A stretch of 64,000 nucleotides of DNA. It comes from Sciurus carolinensis (Eukaryota > Chordata > Mammalia > Rodentia > Sciuridae). Below are positions 12,151-23,950 of this stretch, piece after piece; position 1 is the first letter of the stretch, and the number at the start of each line of letters is the position of its first letter. Under the pieces are notes generated by a model. The model did not search any database. It saw only the letters and a list, made by a program, of their open reading frames with translations, and had not been told where the DNA came from. Where the stretch lies: NCBI RefSeq assembly GCF_902686445.1, contig NC_062227.1:27520777-27584776 (forward strand), written 5' to 3'. Both the position numbers and the translations under genes were made by a program.

Positions 12151-12879
12151 GCTCAAGTGGCCATAAGTGACATTAATAATAAAGAATGGGCCCCTCAGTT
12201 TGTTTGATTCTAGAACAGCTCTCCACATGACCCACTGCCTCCTTAGAATGAGAGGAAAACTTTATTCTTAATAATGTAGAGTAATCATAGAAAAATCCTT
12301 CATTTTTCACTAGCTGCCGGTGTTCATTTGCTTTCTGACTTCCAGCAGTCTGCCTTAAGTATGTTTTTTCCTTGTTGTTAATCTGAAGGTACTTTTTTCT
12401 GAAGGTGCTACAGTATTCTTTATTCTCATGCTTTCTCTTGCAACCCCTGTGTCTATCCAAGTTTTTAACCTTTTTTCACTTTGTCTACAGTGAAAGTAGC
12501 TGGGCCTTGCATTTCTGTTACATTTGCATTGTCCTTTTCAACAGGGACTATTTTCTTGGTCCTGCTCTATGATTACTCTTTCCACAGTGCTTTTGCTGAA
12601 ACTCAGTTGGTCCTTACTGTTCTTCAGCCTTAGCCTGATGTCAGCCTACTTAGGGGGCTTCCAATGGTCTTTCATTGGAGAAGCAAACTGCTGCTCGTTC
12701 ACACCCAGCCACTTAATTAGCAGTGCTCTCTGCAGAAGTAATAGCTAGAAGTACAACTACAGAAGGGACATGTACAATTTCTGGGACATTTCCCATTATG
12801 TGTTGGCCATGTTGGTGTGATCCACACCAACACACAGATGCACACAACTGCAAAATGTGAGAGACAATACAGTGGGTGT
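12151..12879. other. No gene or identifiable repeat
   Basis: Nothing recognised in this stretch. Confidence 0.4.
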
Positions 12880-13060
12880 GAGTAATAGCTTTTGAGCTGG
12901 ACAGAATGAGGTTGGAATCCTCTTTCTACCATTTCTCCATCTACATGACCCCATCAGGTTACTTCACCTTTCCATGCCTCCATTTCTTCATCTGTAAAAC
13001 AGAGATAACAATGGCATCTACCCCTTAAAGTAATGCTTGCCACAAGTCCTCAATTGATGA
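12880..13060 (+). mobile_element. MIR SINE
   Basis: The core reads tttgagctggacagaatgag, atgaccccatcaggttactt, tgcctccatttcttcatctg taaaacagagataa, matching the sense MIR block for cattggg-type TTACTTAACCTCTC..CCTCAGTTTCCTCATCTGTAAAATG with many changes. Confidence 0.8.
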
Positions 13061-13078
13061 TGCTGATGGCATAGGTGG

Positions 13079-13567
13079 TTGTAGTAAGTAGAATAATGCC
13101 CCAAATAAAACCATATTCTCATCCCAGGAAACAGTGAACATTATTTTGCAAGACCAATAGGACTTTACAGATGTGATTACATTAAGTATCTTGTTACATA
13201 AGATTGTCCTGGATTATCTAAGTGGATCCTAAATGTAATCACAAGTGTCCTTATAAAAAGAAGACTTGGACCACAAAAGAAAGACATTTGACCATGGAAA
13301 CACAAAAGAATTCGCAGAGACTGTACTTTTGGTTCAGAAGATGATGGAAGAGGCCATGAGCCAACAAATGGAGCTAAAGACACAAGGAAATGAATTTTCC
13401 CTTAGGTCCTCAAGGGGGCGCTCATCCTTGCCAATAGCTGGGTTTTTGCTCATTGACTCTACTGTGGACCTCTGACCTTCAAAACTGTAAGGGAAAAAAG
13501 TGAGTTGTTTTTAAAGCTGCTGAGCTTGTGGTGTTTTGATATATCGGCCAGAGGAAAGTAATACAGT
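13079..13567 (+). mobile_element. MaLR-type solo LTR (MLT1-like), sense
   Basis: Starts tgtagtaagtagaataatgc, contains ggactttacagatgtgatta, ctggattatctaagtggatc, taatcacaagtgtccttata, gaccttcaaaactgtaaggg, and ends gaggaaagtaatacag. These blocks follow the order of a mammalian MaLR LTR. No internal region follows. Confidence 0.75.
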
Positions 13568-16485
13568 GATGGTTTGAGAAATGAAAGCTAACTCAAAATG
13601 AGCTGATCAAAAAGGAATAAAATGTTAATATAAAAAAGATGATATTACAAAGACTGATGGTGTGGGGTGGAGAGGTCCTCTAAGTACTCAATGTGTGCCT
13701 GAATATGTGGGTAAACGTATCCCATGCCTGCGTTAGAGGAAATGCAGAAAGAGACAATTGAGGGGCACAGCATCTGAGTCTTCTGCTCCAACAGTCCTCA
13801 GCATAGAGGAGGCATTCAATATGAGAATAAATGGATGGATGAATTGAATCATTCATTGCATACTGTGGGCAGAAGTATACGATGAAGGAACTATGAAGTG
13901 CAGGGATCGTGGGTCAGTGTCTAAAGCAAATGCATCCTTCCACCCTAATCTCTCAAAAAGCAAAAAATAATTGTAAAGAAATTGGATTCACAGGTTTTTT
14001 TCCTTAAAAAAGATAAAGTTGCTATGTTTGATGCAAAATTTCTAAATGAATGCAACTATAATCTTTTTGTTACAAAACTAAATAGTAAGTGGGACCATGT
14101 CATGTTCATATTGGAATACAAATTATCTCATGTAAATTAACAAATCACTAGTGAGAAAAAAAATGTATGCAGTATTTACCTATGTCCCTGTCCATGAATT
14201 TGTTAACATAGTATATTTTGCTTTCTTAAAATGAAATTATCAATTATGTCTATTTTTATGCAATCCGGTGTTCAAAGTTTTGTTTGCAAAAAGGAGGATG
14301 TACTTGCATAAAGCATTAATAATGTTCATTGCCTGCCAAAATTAATGTATTCACACCAGAGTCATCAACCTCACCAAAACAGAGCTGGACAGAGTTGTAA
14401 GAGGGAAATATACCTCAATCTCAAATCATTTCTAATGACTCCATCTTTATAGAAAGTGAACAAACATTCTAAGTTATTGAAGAGGGAGAGCTAATTTATG
14501 TTAGTGGAGTTTTAAACATAAAAGGAAGAGAAGAAAGAAAATAACATATGCTTGGATTCCAAGATCCTGTTACATCATAACACCCAAAATTGGAAGGAAG
14601 ATGGAAAACACATCTTGAAAGCCTATTCTGCATGCTTGGCTCCGCCTCACAAAATCCCTGTGCCATCTTATTAACAAACTTTTCCACATGTAGCAGTTGG
14701 ATCTAATACCAGGCTAAATCTCTCCTTTGTGTTAGAAATCGATTTATTTCCCTGCCCCTCCCCCCCATCCTGAGTTCTCCTGTAGCTAGCCCCAGGGACT
14801 CCAGAGCCTGCTTGTTGTTCATCATTAGTGTTTATCACTTTTACAAAATGCCACAGGGTGCTCAGAACTCGACCATGCTATTTGAAAGAAAACACAAAAT
14901 CCCTGCTCTTCGTAGGGGGCGCTCAGACCATTAAAAGCTTTTGCAGAATCTAAGGAGAACACAGGAGTGATGAAACAATGTGTCCAATAGGAGGGCCACT
15001 TAGGCAGCCTCTGGGAAGTAGATCCAGAGGGGACACAGAAAATGTGAGATGGAGAAGTCCCCTCCCTCCAGCCTGGCCACCCACCCACCGCAATGGACTC
15101 GGGTCAGCGCATGACCTCAGAGCAGAAACGATGGCCCACCAGATTTGGAACATGTCAGGTATTCAAGTCCCAAGCCAGGAGGGGCTAAAAGTGCAGTTCC
15201 TCCCTTGGTGGGCAGATCCATTTGCCTGCAGTCTGTGTGACAGCATTTAGGGTCAGGAGAACACTTGACAAAGGAAAGAAAACCTACTCCTGTTACCTTT
15301 TTTGAGTACTCAGAGAAAACTCCTTTAAAACTAAAGACAAAAATGCTGCATAGTAAAGGAGATACCGTGCCCCCACATGGACCTGATTTCCTTTTTCATA
15401 TTACTCAATAAATGCAATTTCCTCCTAAAGTGTATTTTTTTTAATAAATAAAATCAGTGAGATGTCCAGATAGGCACATTATTCCGGGTGGGAAAATGAT
15501 ACATTGGGTTTCATTTCCTCCTGGTGTCATAATCCTTTGCCATCAGCAATGCTACCAAGATTGCAACACCGATTTTAGTATTTCAGACTTTAATCGACTG
15601 TAGTTCTCTTCAACCCAGGTTGAAATTTCAGGTGATAGTGTATTTTCAGCTCAACCTATTTTAATTCTTATCCCCAAGTCTATGGAATCACATGACAGCA
15701 GGTTTAAGGCTAATAGTAAGCATGTCTTCATTTTTAGCACATTGGTGCAAACATTAGTAAATAGGCCTATACAGTCAGATAAAGCATACTCAACATCAGC
15801 TTTATATTCAGTTTTATAACAACCATGCTTACCACATAGCAGACACGCAATAAATAGTTGATAAAGGAAAGATGAGAGGAAGGTAGGTAATGAGGTGGTT
15901 GAAGGAACAGAAAAACCTCCATATTCAGTCTTTAGAAAGGCTTTCCAAACATGTTTATATTTCCATGAAATTTATTACGATCACCTAGTAGTAAAACTCA
16001 GCATGCCCTGATGCAACCAACAATTGTGATTGGTTCCAAAAGAACTAATCTTTATATGTTAGAAAGGGGAATATTTTCTATGAAGTTTTCATTCCACAAC
16101 AACTTGCCATTCTTATATAATAGAAATGGTAAATGTGGCATTAGACTTCTGCTTCTTTCTCCAAAGGATATTTTTTAAAAAGCACCCACAAATGTCATCT
16201 CATCTATTTTTAAGCAGAGTGCTGCTGGATAAACAGCTGAATCGTCTAAACCCAATGGGAAAATTCGAAGTTTAAATAAGCTATTTTATCTCATTGAAAA
16301 TAAGTGGCACCGACTGACACAGAACATAGGGGGTTTTGCATGCAGTTACATGTAAATTTTCTTAACTGAATATAAAACTCCAGCTGAAGCTGAAGAATAG
16401 GGAAGCAAAGTACATCCATAATGGTTCTTTGGAGGTTCTACTTTCTGATTCTCCAGCCCAGATTTCAGTAATTTCCAGTTAAACA
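13568..16485. other. No gene; fragments of LINE/SINE tails only
   Basis: Two short pieces (about 13795-13860, gcatagaggaggcattcaat, and 15825-15870, accacatagcagacacgcaa taaatag) look like MIR/L2 3' ends. A somewhat more GC- and CpG-rich unassigned block lies at 14740-15250. Open frames there overlap on both strands and show no domain. Confidence 0.45.
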
Positions 16486-16695
16486 CTGTTCCTGTATGTC
16501 TGTGATCCCAGCGGCTCAGGAGGCAGATGCAGGAGGATCGCAAGTTCAAAGCCAGCCTCAGCAACTTAGCGAGGCCCTAAGCAACTTGGTGAGACCCTGC
16601 CTCTAAATAATATATAAAAAAGGGCTGGGGCTGGGACTTAGTGGTTAAGTGGTTAACCTGGGTTCAATCCTGAATAACAAACCAAATAAAACAAA
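16486..16695 (+). mobile_element. B1-dID composite SINE
   Basis: The B1 part (tctgtgatcccagcggctca, ggaggatcgcaagttcaaag, ctcagcaacttagcgaggcc) is followed by the linker ctaaataatatataaaaaa and a degraded ID part (gggctggggctgggactta to tgggttcaatcctga). The first bases of B1 are missing or degenerate. Confidence 0.92.
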
Positions 16696-16840
16696 ATACT
16701 TTTCCTTTGTTCTTTAGATCTCTTTTATATGTAATGAAGCTATATCTTTGAATTGAGAAAATATTTAAAAAAAAACACAAATTCTTTAAAAAAACAAACA
16801 ATCCCAAAAAATTAAAATTAAAAAAAATAACAAACACCTA

Positions 16841-17010
16841 AGTGGACATTGTGGCATACACCTATAATTCCAGCTACTCAGAAGGCTGAGGCAGGAGGAT
16901 CACAAGTTCAAGGCCAGTCTCTGTAACTTAGAGAGACCCTTTCTCAAAAGAAAAAAGAAAAAGGGCTATGGATGCAACTCAGTGGTAGAGTCTTCTGGGT
17001 TCAATCCCAG
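16841..17010 (+). mobile_element. B1-dID composite SINE with microsatellite tail
   Basis: Begins agtggacattgtggcataca, runs through aggctgaggcaggaggatca caagttcaag, an A-rich linker, and agggctatggatgcaactca to ggttcaatcccag. The normal A-rich tail is replaced directly by the GGAA array at 17010. Confidence 0.92.
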
Positions 17011-17180
17011 GAAGGAAGGAAGGAAGGAAAGAAGGAAGGAAGGAAGGAAGGAAGGAAGGAAGGAAGGAAGGAAGGAAGGGAGGAAGGGAGGAAGGGAGGA
17101 AGGGAGGAAGGGAGGAAGGGAGGAAGGGAGGAAGGGAGGGAGGGAGGGAGGGAGGGAGGGAGGGGGGGGGGGAGGGAGGA
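17010..17180 (+). repeat. Purine microsatellite: (GGAA)n to (GGGAGGAA)n to (GGGA)n to G11
   Basis: About 70 bp of GGAA repeats with one AAAG interruption is followed by about 58 bp of an 8-base GGGAGGAA unit, then about 26 bp of GGGA, an 11-G run at 17162-17172 and ggagggagga. The whole tract is purine on the + strand. All four Glu/Lys/Gly or Pro/Ser-rich frames across it are artefacts. Confidence 0.97.
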
Positions 17181-17379
17181 TCGATCCGCTCTCCCAATCC
17201 CATAGCCACATGTTTTCCTTATCCAACCCCTCAGAACACCAAGATTTTCAATAAAGTGACAAAATTACTCACAGTTGTAGAAAATGAATAACAAGAAAGA
17301 AAGAAAGAGATCTACAGAGATCCTAATTTTGGGAATTTTTTCACTGACTTCATAATTTTAATAAAATTATAGATGTTAA

Positions 17380-18000
17380 TCATGAAAAATTTTAGTTCAG
17401 AATGATGTTGCATTAAAAGCCCCCCACCTGTTGTCACATTCCTACTTCCAAAAGACAAATATCACTGTTACCTTTTTAACATTTTCCTTTGATTTTCAAA
17501 TATACATATGTAAAACTGTAATATGCATCTGGGTCCATGTACATAGATGTATGCACGTATGCACATTTTCTTTTCTGATTTAACTAGTTGGCATTACACT
17601 GTAAACACAGTCTAGCCCTTGACCTTCCTTACTTACTAGTGTCTACTGTCAGTTTTCCACATCAGTATGTAGAGCTCTGCCTCATTCGTTTTAATATCCA
17701 CGCATGGCTTTGTTATGTGGGAATGTTCATTCATTTGGCCGTTTACCCTGTGCCGAGCACTCTTCCACATCCTGGAAACACAGGACGGAACAAAATAAAA
17801 TCCCTGACCTTGTGAAGACCATGTTCTATAATAGTAATATCACATATTACAGAACTAATATGTTAGAAGCATTTTTCATCGACCCACTTTTGCTTTTACA
17901 AATAGTGCTGTGATGAATCACCTAAACAAATCTCTACACCAATTTATTGGCTGGACAAATTGCAGGAGTTATTTTGATGTAGTCAGTCTTTCACTCAGTG
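17380..18000 (-). mobile_element. Old L1M-type 3' end, antisense
   Basis: The order of blocks is acttccaaaagacaaatatc actg, caaatatacatatgtaaaac, gtagagctctgcctcattcg and aatagtgctgtgatgaatca. This matches the opposite strand of an old L1 3' end. An unrelated repeat-like segment (17735-17810, cctgtgccgagcactcttcc) appears to be inserted. Confidence 0.6.
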
Positions 18001-19804
18001 TTTTATTTGTATCATCTCTTTTTTGTATCATCTTCTTTAGAAACAGATTGTAAAGTTTTCATTGTTATTTAATCAATACAGTAATAGAATTTTTACACTG
18101 AGATATGCTCTCTTTTCTAGATCTATCTCTTCTGGTATCTTGATTAAAGTATTAAAATTTTATCTGAGTTGAATCCCTAAATTGGTCAATGATAATGCTC
18201 CATGAGAGAATCCAGTCAGACATCCCAATTTTCCTCTACTTTTATTTGATCACATGTGCTAGAAGTGGCCAATTTAAATATTTAGTAATACCCAAACACC
18301 TCCCAGACAACATTTTTGGATCTCCTTTTGGCTACTGTGTAACATGTGAACCATAGAGATGTTTAGTAAATCCAAGCAAAAAACAAATGTATGCCGTTGT
18401 TCATAGAAAATTTAAGAAAACTATGCCCCTAACATAACTGGGCCAAAAAAAAAAAAAAAAAAATCAATTGTTACTTACAAAACTTTCCTTTAGAAAGTCA
18501 TTTGGCTGCTCTTGCCTGTATGTCCCATAAGTATATTACAACTGAAACCAAGTCAAAATCTTACATCTTCTCTTAGATGGAAAAAGGAAAGTTGCCAGGT
18601 GAGCAGCTATGCAGGGGAGAAAGGTGGTCTCGCTCCCTCTGCTTCATGTCTGGGGAAGAGACATGCTGAGCAGCTTCTCCTTTCCTTCCTCACATACCCT
18701 GCTGGACCCCCCACCTCCACTATCTATTCTGTTTTTCAATGTCATCTAGTCATATTGGGGAACTATGACGGGTTTGGGCAGAAACTAGGAAACCACGTAG
18801 TTGTTTTTTGTTGTTGTTTTTCTGATTTAAGAAATAGTCCCTTCCCAAAAAAAAAAACAAAGTTTCCTATGGACATTCCAGCACAGAATGGACTTTTTTT
18901 TTTTTTTTAATCCTAAATATTTGTCTAATTTTGCTGCAAGGAAAAAGAATGATTCCTTTTATCAAAGGAAATATCATAAGTGGGTTTAATTTAATGCTGT
19001 TCTATTAATTCAGAATCTTTTCCTCTAAACAAACAATTGTTAGCTTGAGTAGGAGGCGTGGTGCCCACACATCCTGCTACACTGAGGTATGTAGATCACC
19101 GAAAGCTAGCATGGTTTCTAGGAGGAAGTGTGGACGTTTCTCACCAGGTCAGCTTGACCCATCGGTGAAGAGGTAAAGGAAAACATGACAAAAGAAACCC
19201 TTTCTCAAATGAAATACACAGCATTGTTACTCTCTGTAGGCAGTGCACAATTTCCATAACAGGAAAAATTCCATTTTTGAATATGCAGTGCACTGTGGGT
19301 TCATGTGTATGTGAGAAAGAAAATATTGAAGATGGAATTACAGGGCTTATTTGGAGACACAAGGAATAATGAGCGTGCATGCCGTGAGCAAGGGATCTGT
19401 CTACTTCCACATCCAAAGATAATCACTTATTCTCTTGAATAAGTTTTCTTCTCTCATTACAGTTTTTACCATCAAAAGGGCAGGATACTCTAGGTGCATG
19501 GTAAAAAATTCAAGACACGGAATGTATACCTCTTTTTAAGAACCACACCACTTACGTGTCTCTACTATGACATTTTGTTTGCACCAGTTATCTTGAGACA
19601 TTCAAACACTGACACAGGTTCGACACAAAATGTTAAGTTCCTAAAGACGGGGCTTTGTCATGTTTTTTCCCTCTAAACACAGTGTTTCATTCTCTGTGTA
19701 TCCATGTAAGGACATATGACCAGTTTCACAAGTTGTTGAAAAGTACTTATATATTAATCAGTTATTTTTCACTTTGTAGAGTTTAGTGGTTAAGTAAAGA
19801 GTTG
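18001..19804. other. No gene; homopolymer runs only
   Basis: A poly(A) run lies at about 18445-18463, an A run at 18846-18858 and a poly(T) run at 18894-18908. No transposon body or coding signature was recognised. Confidence 0.5.
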
Positions 19805-19945
19805 TTGTATGGTGAAGTGGAATGTTCACTGGCCCAAAAGGAGATCTGAATTCTGACCCAATCCTAACACTTATTAGCCATGTAAACTATAGTTTACATT
19901 CTGGGTGTCCTTTACTCCATTTGGAAATGAGGAGGTTGACATTTA
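19805..19945 (+). mobile_element. MIR SINE (degraded)
   Basis: aggagatctgaattctgacc, cttattagccatgtaaacta and actccatttggaaatgagga follow the sense MIR order (tRNA-related part, then core). Confidence 0.5.
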
Positions 19946-21271
19946 CCACAATATGATGTACATAGATGTTCATGTGGGGGGAAAAAACTGTCGAGTCTGA
20001 GAGACTGAGTGAAATACTCAGGTTTCTATAATTGGCAAACATTCTGGAATCTTTAAAATGCTAATATGTATGGCAACTTTTGAAGATGGCAATACAGTAT
20101 AAAGCATTCCTAAACTATCTTGGAATCCTCTTCTGCAGAGTACTTTGAAGGACTGATGATCCATAAAATGTGCTTTGTAATGCGCTGGGGTGAAATGACA
20201 GTTTTAGTTTTCTGCCTTGCTGGTCCTGCCATGATGTAGTGATGAGGTTCCCTTGGTCTGGTGAAGTTCAGTTCAGTTGACCCTTGGATGGGATATGGTT
20301 TGGTTCCCATAGAGCTCCACAAAAATAAGCAGCTACAGTGTCCTGGAAGTTACAAAGCCTCTCTTCTGGATGCTGGTCATGCATTCCCTACCTGCTGCCT
20401 GTACATCCACATGTGTGCACACATACCAGCTCCCTCCTGCACAGGAACATATTCTGCTGAGGTCCCTCTTTTTTTGCCTACATCTGATGCCAGGTTTCTT
20501 CCCTGTTGCTGATGGAGGAAAATCCAGGACTAATGGTTCCTATACTTCTCAGTTGATTAATAAACCAGGTATATTAATAAACCAGTTGATACAATCAAAG
20601 ATTTCATGAGCACTTCATTTTATCTTACAGTCTCTGCCAAATGAATGACATCATCCCTCCTTTCAATTTGCTTACAGACTGGTGGGTAGGGCAGATTTGT
20701 AAACACCTGGTTTCCAGATGCTGTGATAGGTGTTATATTAGTAGTGGGAAAATGTTGTTGGAGTAAATCTTGATAATTTTAAGGTGAGCTCTATATTTGT
20801 TTTATTAAGGCAGGCCATTATAGAATTCTGGGTCATTTAGAATGTTGAAGTGTTTAAGAAAAAAATCAGTCTCTGAAATTCCTATTCATTTCATACGGTG
20901 TGATGTTTCAGGTGACTGCAGATTTTCCTGTTCATTTGTCAACAGGAAATAAAATCTCAAGGGAAATAAACTCCCTGGCTCATAAAGAAAAATTTTTCAA
21001 CGAAATTGACCTGCAAGATGGTCTGTGAGGAGCTGGGTGCAAAGCTTGCTCTGGCTTGCTCTGCTTGGATGGCCTTTGTGAGCCTCCTGAGAGGCTAGTG
21101 AGGGACTTGTATTGAGGTCTTTGAGCCAAACTATAACTCCTGGGAAAATGAACAGAGCACATGGAGGTCAAAACTGAAGGGAACCTGAGTATCCATGGTG
21201 CTGTAGTGGCCCTGTCTGTCCCCAGAGTTTTTCTTCTGACCTGGAAGCTGCCACCTGAGCTCCCATTTGTG
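19946..21271. other. No gene or identifiable repeat
   Basis: Unassigned intronic sequence. Several 60-80 codon frames lie here with no recognisable domain. Confidence 0.45.
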
Positions 21272-21650
21272 ATGGTTAGTATATGGCCACCTTGCTAGGC
21301 TAGAGTACCCAGCTATTGAATCAATCCTAATTTAGATGTCACTATGAAGGAATCTTGTACATATAGTTAAAATCAACCATTAGTCGACTTATGAAAAGGA
21401 GATTAGCCTTCATAATGTGGACAGACCTCATCCAATCATTTGGAAGAACTTAAGAGCAAAACCAAGGCTTTCCTGTGAAGATTTTGCCCTAACACAGCAG
21501 CATCATCTCCTGTCTGATTTTCCAGCTTGCTAAGCTACTCTAAGGATTTCAGACTTCTTTTCTCCATCATCATGTCCACCAATGCCTTAAAATAAATCTG
21601 TTTTTTTCTTTATTTCTGTTCTTAGAACCCTGACTGATCCATCATCCCCT
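21272..21650 (+). mobile_element. Ancient solo LTR, MaLR-like, sense
   Basis: Starts gtgatggttagtatatggcc, contains aatcaatcctaatttagatg, cataatgtggacagacctca tccaatca and ccttaaaataaatctg, and ends agaaccctgactgatcc. The polyadenylation signal AATAAA is at about 21591. Confidence 0.7.
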
Positions 21651-21879
21651 ACAGTCAGCTTCTGGAGGGAGAGTCCCCGAGGTGTGTTCATCTCCCCCAC
21701 CTTTCATCCTGACATTCAAAGGGTCTTGGATCTGTTGCAACTTCTTTTATGGCTGAGCTCCATTGTGAGTTAAATAGGCTTTAGGGGTTTGTACCACATG
21801 GGGATATAACCATCACTTGCAAGGGGTCTCCTACATGAAACTACCTTCTCAATTTCAAAACACCAACCTGCCAACAAGC

Positions 21880-22190
21880 TTTGACTTAGAAGACCTGTTA
21901 CATATGTTATCTTATATCATCTTCATTTTTTTGGGGGGGGTGCTGGGGGATCGAACCCAGGGCCTTATGCTTACGAGGCAAGCACTCTATCGACTGAGCT
22001 ACCTCCCCAGCCCCTCATCTTCATGCTTACACTCAGTCCCTGGAATTGGTGTTACTGTTTGCATTTGAAAAACAAGTTAAAAGATGTTCAGGTAACTAGG
22101 CCAAAATCACATGTCAGGTTTAAGGACGAGTCAGATGTGAACTTAAGTTGACCTGATTCCAAAATTTATGCTCTGTTCACTGCGGCGTGC
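21880..22190 (-). mobile_element. MIR SINE split by an ID element
   Basis: Left part: agacctgttacatatgttat cttatatca. Right part: ctggaattggtgttactgtt, caagttaaaagatgttcagg, ggccaaaatcacatgtcagg and ttcactgcggcgtgctcc. Joined across the ID, these follow reverse-strand MIR from its 3' core to its tRNA-like head. Confidence 0.6.
21927..22014 (-). mobile_element. ID SINE, short type, with 10-bp target-site duplication
   Basis: Reverse reading gives gctggggaggtagctcagtc, gatagagtgcttgcctcg and gggttcgatcccccagcacc, with a poly(T)/G run at its 3' end. Perfect TCATCTTCAT copies lie at 21917-21926 and 22015-22024. Box B (GGTTCGATCC) is intact. Confidence 0.96.
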
Positions 22191-22294
22191 TCCTTCACCA
22201 CAAGTGACAAACTGAGGGAGAATTGCATGGTAGCAAAATGTTCCATTTTCTTCTGTGCCACTTTAGTAGGTGTGTGGTGGGGAGAAAGATTTGA

Positions 22295-22385
22295 ACATTC
22301 GCTAACATTTATTGAGGGCTCACTATCTGCCAGGCTCTTGTTTGAAAGATTCATTAAATGAAATATTTAGGATAAATCATATTTC
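22295..22385 (-). mobile_element. MIR 3'-end fragment
   Basis: aacatttattgagggctcac, tatctgccaggctcttgttt and attcattaaatgaaat correspond to the reverse strand of the MIR tail. Confidence 0.6.
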
Positions 22386-22460
22386 TGTAGCTGATCACTT
22401 CAGAATTTTAAGACTTATTAAAATTTTTGTCCCAGCTCCAATTATTTCTGGTCATGCTTT

Positions 22461-22630
22461 TTTGGGGGGCAGGGGCAGGGGGGCTACTGACTGGGGATTG
22501 AACCCAGGGGCACTTAACCACCAACCCATATCACCAGCCCTTTTTATTTCTGAGGCTGGCCTGGAACTTGGGATCTTCCTGCCTCAACCTCAGCCCTTGG
22601 GATTACAGGTGTGTGCCATTGCACCTGGCT
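22461..22630 (-). mobile_element. B1-dID composite SINE, internally deleted
   Basis: dID part: ctggggattgaacccagggg cacttaacc to caccagccc. B1 part: gaggctggcctggaacttgg, cttcctgcctcaacctcagc and gggattacaggtgtgtgcca. The linker and part of B1 that normally read as a gagacagggtctc-type block are missing. Confidence 0.9.
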
Positions 22631-23235
22631 AGATCATGAATATTTCATACAGACTTCCCTCCTCCTGTTTCTAAATGACAAATACTTCATATTGACATTG
22701 AATACCATATAAATTATAATTTAAAAAAAACAGGACTGTTCTAGCGTATGTGAAAGCTGGTTGTTTTTAGGGATTTGTTTTGGTTTGGTTTGGTTTTGGA
22801 AATGTTTTAAATCCCTCTTCCTTTGGCCTCAGAAGATAGGTGTATAAGAACATGCAAAAGCCTGCAATGAGTAGGCTTCTGCCTCTTCTTTGCACATGTA
22901 GTGATAACCCAACTGGTGGACTCACTTCACCGGAGTATCATCTCCAACCTCTGGACTCTCAGCTACACAAGAATTCATTCAAAAAGACACTCAGGTCTGT
23001 ACTTACTCTGAATACAAAGGACATGTTTGTCTATACAAGTACAATTAGTAAAAATACCAAAAATCCCAAGGGCTCAATTCAAAAAGTATCTCTTTAGGGT
23101 CTCAAAACTATTCATTCAACAAGCACGTGCTAAGCATTTATTTTACAGAAAGTTCTTGGGGAAAACAAAGATGAATAACATTGTCTTTCTGATGAATAAT
23201 GAATGTGGCAGAGCTCTGTGCTCAATGCTCTAAAA
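22631..23235. other. No gene or identifiable repeat
   Basis: Nothing recognised. A (TTTGG)-like run lies at 22777-22795. Confidence 0.4.
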
Positions 23236-23340
23236 GCAGTGGTTTTCAATCCACTGGTCACAACCAATTAGTGGGTAGTGAAATCAATTTAGTGGGGTGG
23301 GAACAACACTTTTTAATTAAATAGAATACAATAGAAGAAA
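23236..23340 (+). mobile_element. hAT-type DNA transposon fragment
   Basis: cagtggttttcaatccactg gtcacaacc, attagtgggtagtgaaatca atttagtgg is the terminal region of a non-autonomous hAT-Charlie-like element. The opposite terminus was not found clearly. Confidence 0.5.
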
Positions 23341-23689
23341 ATAGAAAAGAAGACGGAGTGCATGGCATGCCCAGGGGTTAAGCCTTTCCTTCTTCATTTC
23401 AGTTGTAGATGGGCACCTACTGGTTTCCAAAGCAAGACAGTTCTTATTGTGAGACGTGATCAAAAATGGTTTAAAAGCCAGCTTTGAAGACAGGGGGGGG
23501 TGGGGCGGGGAGAAGAAAACAAAAGCCTTGTTCTCAAGGAGCTTGTATCTTTCTGAAAGAAAGACCTAATTAATGGACAGCAGAATCTTCTGTATGAAGC
23601 AGCTAATGGCAGGTGAAATGCGTGGTGCCAATCTAGCGCCCCACTGGATTGGTCTAGGGGGAAATCAATGTGACAGTTCATCTTTCTTC

Positions 23690-23950
23690 CTTGAAGAGCT
23701 TCTTTCTGCCTTCAGAACATACCATGTTGATCCTTCTCAGTATGTTTTGCTTCTTGCTTCTTGGTTCCCACCTCCGAACTTTGAAATAAGGCCGAATGGA
23801 CACAGCTCTTGGGCCATTTCTCTCTTCTACCAGCCCTCAGGCCTCAGGTCTCCTCGTTTGTTCTTAGAGCTTAAGTACCATGTGCAGGCCCACACGGATT
23901 TTTCCAGCCAAGGTTGCCTGACCTCCCAGGTCCCCACTCAACATCATCTC
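23690..23950 (+). mobile_element. L2 LINE, 5' part of a copy split by an LTR
   Basis: Contains gagcttaagtaccatgtgca gg, ttgcctgacctcccaggtcc and actcaacatcatctc. These fit the L2 block that precedes the part resuming at 24341. Confidence 0.55.

Noticed and set aside
13575..16485. CRISPR-like or other spaced direct repeats
   Set aside because: No regularly spaced identical repeats were found here or elsewhere. All direct repeats seen are target-site duplications, microsatellites or LTR-related.
16966..17254. Glu/Lys/Gly-rich and Pro/Ser-rich frames on both strands
   Set aside because: Products of the GGAA/GGGA microsatellite.
23491..23512. G-rich run gggggggg tggggcgggg as a CpG-island promoter
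   Set aside because: Only about 20 bp long with one CpG, and flanked by ordinary AT-rich sequence. At most a local G-quadruplex candidate.
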